Source of the DNA: Chloroflexota bacterium | Lineage (GTDB): Bacteria; Chloroflexota; Anaerolineae; Aggregatilineales; Phototrophicaceae | Length of the DNA stretch: 64,000 bases | Reading direction: 5' to 3' | Assembly: GCA_016223085.1 (NCBI GenBank) | Contig: JACRPS010000013.1 | Coordinates: 70,978-134,977, forward strand | Shown here: positions 60,269 through 64,000 of the stretch, piece by piece | Position numbering within the stretch: position 1 is the first letter of the stretch | Layout of the letters: each line of letters opens with the position of its first letter | Notes under the pieces: model-generated | What the model was told of the DNA's origin: nothing | The model's input: the letters and a program-made list of their open reading frames with translations, nothing else | Database searches by the model: none | Position numbers and translations under genes: made by a program

Positions 60269-63200
60269 ATGGCTGACATTAGTTTACGAGATTATTTCGC
60301 AAAAATGGATGGCCTGCTGGAAGATGGCGCAGCAGATGAAGTGATCCATCACTGCCGGCACATCCTGCAATATTTCCCCAAAAATGCCGATACCTACCGC
60401 TACCTGGGGCGCGCGCTGGTGTACACCGGCACCTGGGACAGGGCGGTGGAAGTGTTCCGCCGCGTGTTGAGTGTGTACCCCGACGATTATATCGCCCATG
60501 CCGGTTTGAGCGAGGCATACCTCAACCTGAAGCGTCCCGACGAAGCCATCTGGCATCTGGAGCGCGCTTACGAGCAGGACCCCAACAACCAGGAAATCAT
60601 CGAAAGCCTGCGGGAAATGTACCGCAAGTTCCGCCGCGTGGACCAGACGCGCCTACAGTTAACTGCCGGCGCGGTGGCGCGGCAGTATATCCGCAACGGG
60701 TTGTACGAGCAGGCGATTGACACGCTGCGGCAGGTGCTGGAACGGAACCCGGAACGGGTGGATTTGCGTCTGCTGCTGGCTCGCACCTATAATGACGCTG
60801 GGCGGCAGGTGGAAGCCGGTGAAGCGGCGGTGGAAGTGCTGAAGACGCTGCCGGACTGTCTGGAAGCCAACCGTATCCTGACCGATATGTGGCTGTCGGT
60901 GCAGCGGCCTTCGGACGCGCAGCGTTACCTGAACCGTATCCAGTCGGTGGATCCATATCTGGCGCTGGAACTGGCGCAGGGACAGCCGGTGCCGGACGAC
61001 CAGTTCCGGCTGGAGGAACTGGATTACCGGCGCAGCGCACAGGAAGAGATTATCAGCCGCACGCCGGACTGGTTGCAGGCAATTGAACCCGGCGCGGCGC
61101 TGACCGACATCAGCGACAGTGACTGGATGCAGTCGGTTGCGGCGCCGGCTGCGGCGGCAGAGCCAGATGAGGAACCGCTGCCGGATTTCAACGATGAACT
61201 GTTCAGCACCGAACTGCCCGACGACTGGCTGACGACCGAACCGGAAAGCGCCACGCCGCGGGAGACCGCCCGGCCACACACCGGCCTGACCGGGCTGCTG
61301 TCCGTACTAAACGAGCCGGAGGCCGAAGTGGAAGCCGCGCCGGCGGAGATCAGTTTTGACGACCTGTTCCCGGATGCTGAAGCTGACACCGTGCCGGAAG
61401 CCGATGTTCTGCCGGCTGACGCAGAGGAAGATGTGCCGGAACGCTTTGCCGATGCCCAGCCGCCTGAACCGGCAGTGTCCCGTGCGACCGCCGCGCCCGG
61501 GGAAGATGATCCGCTGGCGTGGTTGCATGGCAGCGGCATCGAACTGGTGGACGAGCCAGAGCCAGTTGTGTTGGACGACGACGATGATCTTGTGGTGCAG
61601 GCCGCCGACGAGGTGAACCCACTGGCCTGGCTGGAGGGCTATGGCGATCACCTGATTGCCGACGAGGCGAAAGCGCCTCCCGCGCAGGACGTGGTTGAGG
61701 AAGACAGTTCCGCCGCTGATGTGCTGGACTGGATGCAGACCGACAGCGCCGCGCCGGTTGAAGCGGCGCCAGCTTCGACGTCTGGTGATACGCTGGACTG
61801 GCTAGCCGATGAAAGTTTACTGGAAGAAGCGCTGAGCCTGGAAGAACTGACCGGCACGGAAGCGGCAGACGCGGGTTCAAACGAGATTGTGTGGGCGCAG
61901 GACACGACTCTAGAGTCAGAACGGCAGGATAGCATGGCTGAAGAAAACCCCTTGGCATGGCTTGACTCGCAGGATGACAATCAGAAGCGTCAGGAAGACC
62001 AGCAGCCGGAGCAGCCTGATCTGAATACGGATGACTGGTTTGCCGATCTTGGCCAGTCCGAGGCGGACGCTAGTCAGTCGGCTGAGCAGCCGGAAGCGCC
62101 CGAACCGGGTGATGAATTTGAGTGGATTACCGGCGAGACCGCCGAACCCGAACCGGCGGGTGGAATGCTGGACTGGCTGTCCCCGCAGTCCGAGCAGGAG
62201 CCGGAAGCGGAGGCGGAAGCCGACCTGGATTGGCTGTCTGGCAGCGACGCACAGACAGAAGAACCGGCAGTTACGGCGGGGACGATGCCCGACTGGATGG
62301 CAGAACTGGAACCGCCGGAGATAAGCGCCGGGGAATCGCAGCCGCCAGCCGAGCCGGTAGGGGAGGAATTCGACTGGCTGGCGCAGGCGGAAACGGGCGA
62401 GGAAGCAGAAGCCGTCGAACCGGCCAGCGAGATGCCGGAGTGGTTGATGCAGGCGCAGCCGGAAGCGGAACCTGCCGCTGACGCGGAAACGATGGGCGGC
62501 GAACTGGACTGGCTGGCGCAGGCGGAAACGGGCGAGGAAGCAGAAGCCGTCGAACCGGCCAGCGAGATGCCGGAATGGTTGATGGAGGCGCAGCCAGAAG
62601 CCGAGCCTGCTGCCGACGCGGAGACGATGGGTGGCGAACTGGATTGGCTGGCGCAGGCGGAAACGGGCGGCGAGGAAGAAGCCGAAGAAGCTGCCGAACC
62701 GGACTGGCTGGCGGAAATGCAGTCGCGTCCGCCGGAAGCGGAGGCCGCCGGTAGTGAGCCGGAATGGATGTCCGAACTGGGAGGTGAGCCGGAAGTCCCG
62801 GCGGAGGAAGCCGCTGAGCCGGACTGGCTGGCGGAGATGCAGTCGCGTCCGCCAAAGGCTGCCGAACCGCAGGCCGCTGATGAACCGGCCTGGTTGAGTG
62901 ATCTGGGCGCTGGCGAGCCAGAGGGTGAACCGGAAGCGGCTGACCAATTCCAGTGGCCGTCGGATGAACCGGCGGCAGCGACCGACGTGCCGGACTGGCT
63001 GACCCAGCTTGAATCCCAGCAGCCGGAAGCCGAAGCGCCGGAAACGGCGGGTGAACTGGCCTGGATGAGTGACGCCGAAATGGACGAAGAGGAGACTGTG
63101 CCCGGCACGGAAGACGCTGTTCCCGCTGAAACCATGCCGGACTGGCTGGCGCAGATGCAGCCGCAGACCGGCGAAACCGCCGCCGAAGAAACCCTCTCCT

Positions 63201-63880
63201 GGATGCAGGAGTTTGAGGAAGGCGAAGCACAGCCCGCCGATCTTCCCGCTGCCGAGCAGGGTTATGAGAATGAACTGGCGTGGGAAGAAGAAGCGGAAGC
63301 GGCAGGCGCTGCCACTGTTGGCGACATGCCGGACTGGTTAAGTGCCGTTCAGGAGCAGTCCGAACCGGAACCGGTCGCCAGCGCCGCAGAGAGCAGCGAG
63401 TTTAGCTGGATAGATGATATTAACGCCCCGGCGGAAGAAGAAGCTACGTTGCCAGAGGCCATTGACCAGAGCAGCGAAGCCGACCTGCTGGAACCAGAAC
63501 TGGAACCGGCGCCGGCCAGCAACGCGCCGGACTGGCTGAACGCGATGGTGCCTGGACTGGACGTGGATTACGCCGCGCCGGAAGACGCGCCGATTGAACA
63601 GACCTTTGCCGAAGCAGAAGTGTCCCACCGGACGACGCGCACGTCCGAAATGCCGGTTGTCCCGCCGTCACCGCCGAAGGACTTTGACTGGCTGATTGAC
63701 ATTGTGGAAGAAGAGTCGCGGCAGATGCCCGCTGTCGAAGCAGAAGGGGAACGCCGACGCTTTGTATTCTCGCGCCAGCCGGCCTGGCTGCGGCAGCCGG
63801 TTGAACAGCGTGACGATCCACCGGCTGGCGGTTCGGCGACTGGCGACGATGATTCTGACCTGCCGCCCTGGCTTCGATAG
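60269..63880 (+). CDS. giant TPR protein with an acidic Trp-Leu repeat tail
   Basis: 1203 residues. Residues 1-250 are six to seven TPR units (e.g. DAADEVIHHC-like ends, TYRYLGRALVYTGTWDRAVE, AHAGLSEAYLNLKRPDEAIW). The remaining 950 residues are very acidic (Glu, Asp, Ala, Pro) and carry about 34 short units with a core [DE]-W-[LM], such as PDWLAEM, FDWLAQA and PEWLMEA, mostly 25-45 residues apart. From 62372 two nearly identical 135-bp units (45 residues) lie in tandem, with a third partial, then a 120-bp repeat. No membrane helix. Likely an intracellular scaffold whose motifs bind a partner; that is inference. The next gene starts 38 bp downstream with the same motif type. Confidence 0.85.
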   Translation: MADISLRDYFAKMDGLLEDGAADEVIHHCRHILQYFPKNADTYRYLGRALVYTGTWDRAVEVFRRVLSVYPDDYIAHAGLSEAYLNLKRPDEAIWHLERAYEQDPNNQEIIESLREMYRKFRRVDQTRLQLTAGAVARQYIRNGLYEQAIDTLRQVLERNPERVDLRLLLARTYNDAGRQVEAGEAAVEVLKTLPDCLEANRILTDMWLSVQRPSDAQRYLNRIQSVDPYLALELAQGQPVPDDQFRLEELDYRRSAQEEIISRTPDWLQAIEPGAALTDISDSDWMQSVAAPAAAAEPDEEPLPDFNDELFSTELPDDWLTTEPESATPRETARPHTGLTGLLSVLNEPEAEVEAAPAEISFDDLFPDAEADTVPEADVLPADAEEDVPERFADAQPPEPAVSRATAAPGEDDPLAWLHGSGIELVDEPEPVVLDDDDDLVVQAADEVNPLAWLEGYGDHLIADEAKAPPAQDVVEEDSSAADVLDWMQTDSAAPVEAAPASTSGDTLDWLADESLLEEALSLEELTGTEAADAGSNEIVWAQDTTLESERQDSMAEENPLAWLDSQDDNQKRQEDQQPEQPDLNTDDWFADLGQSEADASQSAEQPEAPEPGDEFEWITGETAEPEPAGGMLDWLSPQSEQEPEAEAEADLDWLSGSDAQTEEPAVTAGTMPDWMAELEPPEISAGESQPPAEPVGEEFDWLAQAETGEEAEAVEPASEMPEWLMQAQPEAEPAADAETMGGELDWLAQAETGEEAEAVEPASEMPEWLMEAQPEAEPAADAETMGGELDWLAQAETGGEEEAEEAAEPDWLAEMQSRPPEAEAAGSEPEWMSELGGEPEVPAEEAAEPDWLAEMQSRPPKAAEPQAADEPAWLSDLGAGEPEGEPEAADQFQWPSDEPAAATDVPDWLTQLESQQPEAEAPETAGELAWMSDAEMDEEETVPGTEDAVPAETMPDWLAQMQPQTGETAAEETLSWMQEFEEGEAQPADLPAAEQGYENELAWEEEAEAAGAATVGDMPDWLSAVQEQSEPEPVASAAESSEFSWIDDINAPAEEEATLPEAIDQSSEADLLEPELEPAPASNAPDWLNAMVPGLDVDYAAPEDAPIEQTFAEAEVSHRTTRTSEMPVVPPSPPKDFDWLIDIVEEESRQMPAVEAEGERRRFVFSRQPAWLRQPVEQRDDPPAGGSATGDDDSDLPPWLR
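62372..62641 (+). repeat. 135-bp tandem repeat, two copies
   Basis: Unit begins GACTGGCTGGCGCAGGCGG at 62372 and again at 62507, with a partial third from 62642. Encodes 45-residue units (DWLAQAETGEEAEAV start). Inside the TPR/acidic-repeat gene. Confidence 0.9.
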
Positions 63881-63917
63881 CTGGATGATGAAACGTTTTG
63901 TCTGAGAGGAACGAGTG

Positions 63918-64000
63918 ATGCCACCCGCGGATAACACACCCAATTTCGACACGATGACGCCAGAAGAAATCATGGCCTGGATGGAAAGCCTTGCCAAGCG
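63918..64000 (+). CDS. start of a gene with the same Trp-Met motif (cut by window edge)
   Basis: ATG at 63918 with AGAGGA upstream; only 27 codons are in the window: PPADNTPNFDTMTPEEIMAW then MESLAKR. The motif EEIMAWMESLAK resembles the units of the upstream acidic-repeat protein, so it is likely a sister scaffold or TPR protein. It lies 38 bp after the upstream stop, probably same operon. Nothing more can be said. Confidence 0.7.
   Translation, partial: MPPADNTPNFDTMTPEEIMAWMESLAK

Overview
The window looks like chromosomal DNA from a GC-rich environmental bacterium, most probably a member of the Chloroflexota (Anaerolineae-like). This rests on gene style and not on a marker gene: TPR proteins with long acidic tails full of Trp-Leu motifs, exported PA14/SH3 and von Willebrand A proteins with Ala/Thr spacers, a huge GAF-rich hybrid kinase, a cyclase-ATPase-TPR regulator, and single-membrane style lipoproteins. 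No rRNA, tRNA, phage genes, transposase or CRISPR array was seen. I count about 51 protein genes, one of them cut at each end, packed densely and in short operons.

Layout. 1-6600: a PAS sensor kinase start, an FAH-family hydrolase, an exported protein, pcm, a methyltransferase and a PLP-dependent dehydratase. 6600-15300: a large VWA surface protein, a HEAT-repeat gene coupled to a TrpC-like protein that has lost its catalytic residues, gatC, a response regulator with a decayed GGDEF domain, a DedA protein with a metal-binding-like tail, and two small membrane proteins. 15300-24000: the cyclase-ATPase-TPR regulator, two paralogous PA14-SH3 secreted proteins and a secreted cyclophilin. 24290-29900: a GldA/F/G-like ABC operon with a DUF4340 gene, then an FHA-FHA-TIR protein. 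30000-39900: MaoC hydratase, hybrid histidine kinase, DUF5668-like membrane protein, a penicillin-binding lipoprotein, a small zinc protein and two alpha/beta hydrolases. 39900-47100: a DUF433/DUF5615 toxin-antitoxin pair, HNH protein, acetoacetate-decarboxylase-like protein, rarA, a probable structured RNA, sulfurtransferase plus sufE, a LysR regulator and a fucose-isomerase-like protein. 47200-64000: a 5'-nucleotidase, a TPR membrane protein, a Na+/H+ antiporter with RCK domains, a nucleoside-type (BMP family) ABC uptake operon, a beta-propeller protein and a giant TPR/acidic-repeat protein followed by the start of a related gene.

How it fits together: secreted 5'-nucleotidase (about 47-49 kb) and the BMP-type ABC importer (53-59 kb) would together support nucleoside salvage; the sulfurtransferase and SufE form a two-gene sulfur-transfer unit; several loci are signalling hubs (cyclase, hybrid kinase, FHA-TIR, PAS kinase).

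The most unusual features are a family of at least 21 short palindromes (about 24-32 bp) in the gaps between genes, with one copy inside and in frame with an ABC ATPase gene; a near-consensus promoter driving a short structured RNA next to rarA; and the apparently inactive TrpC homologue. All functions are inferred by reading sequence and family knowledge; no database search was run.
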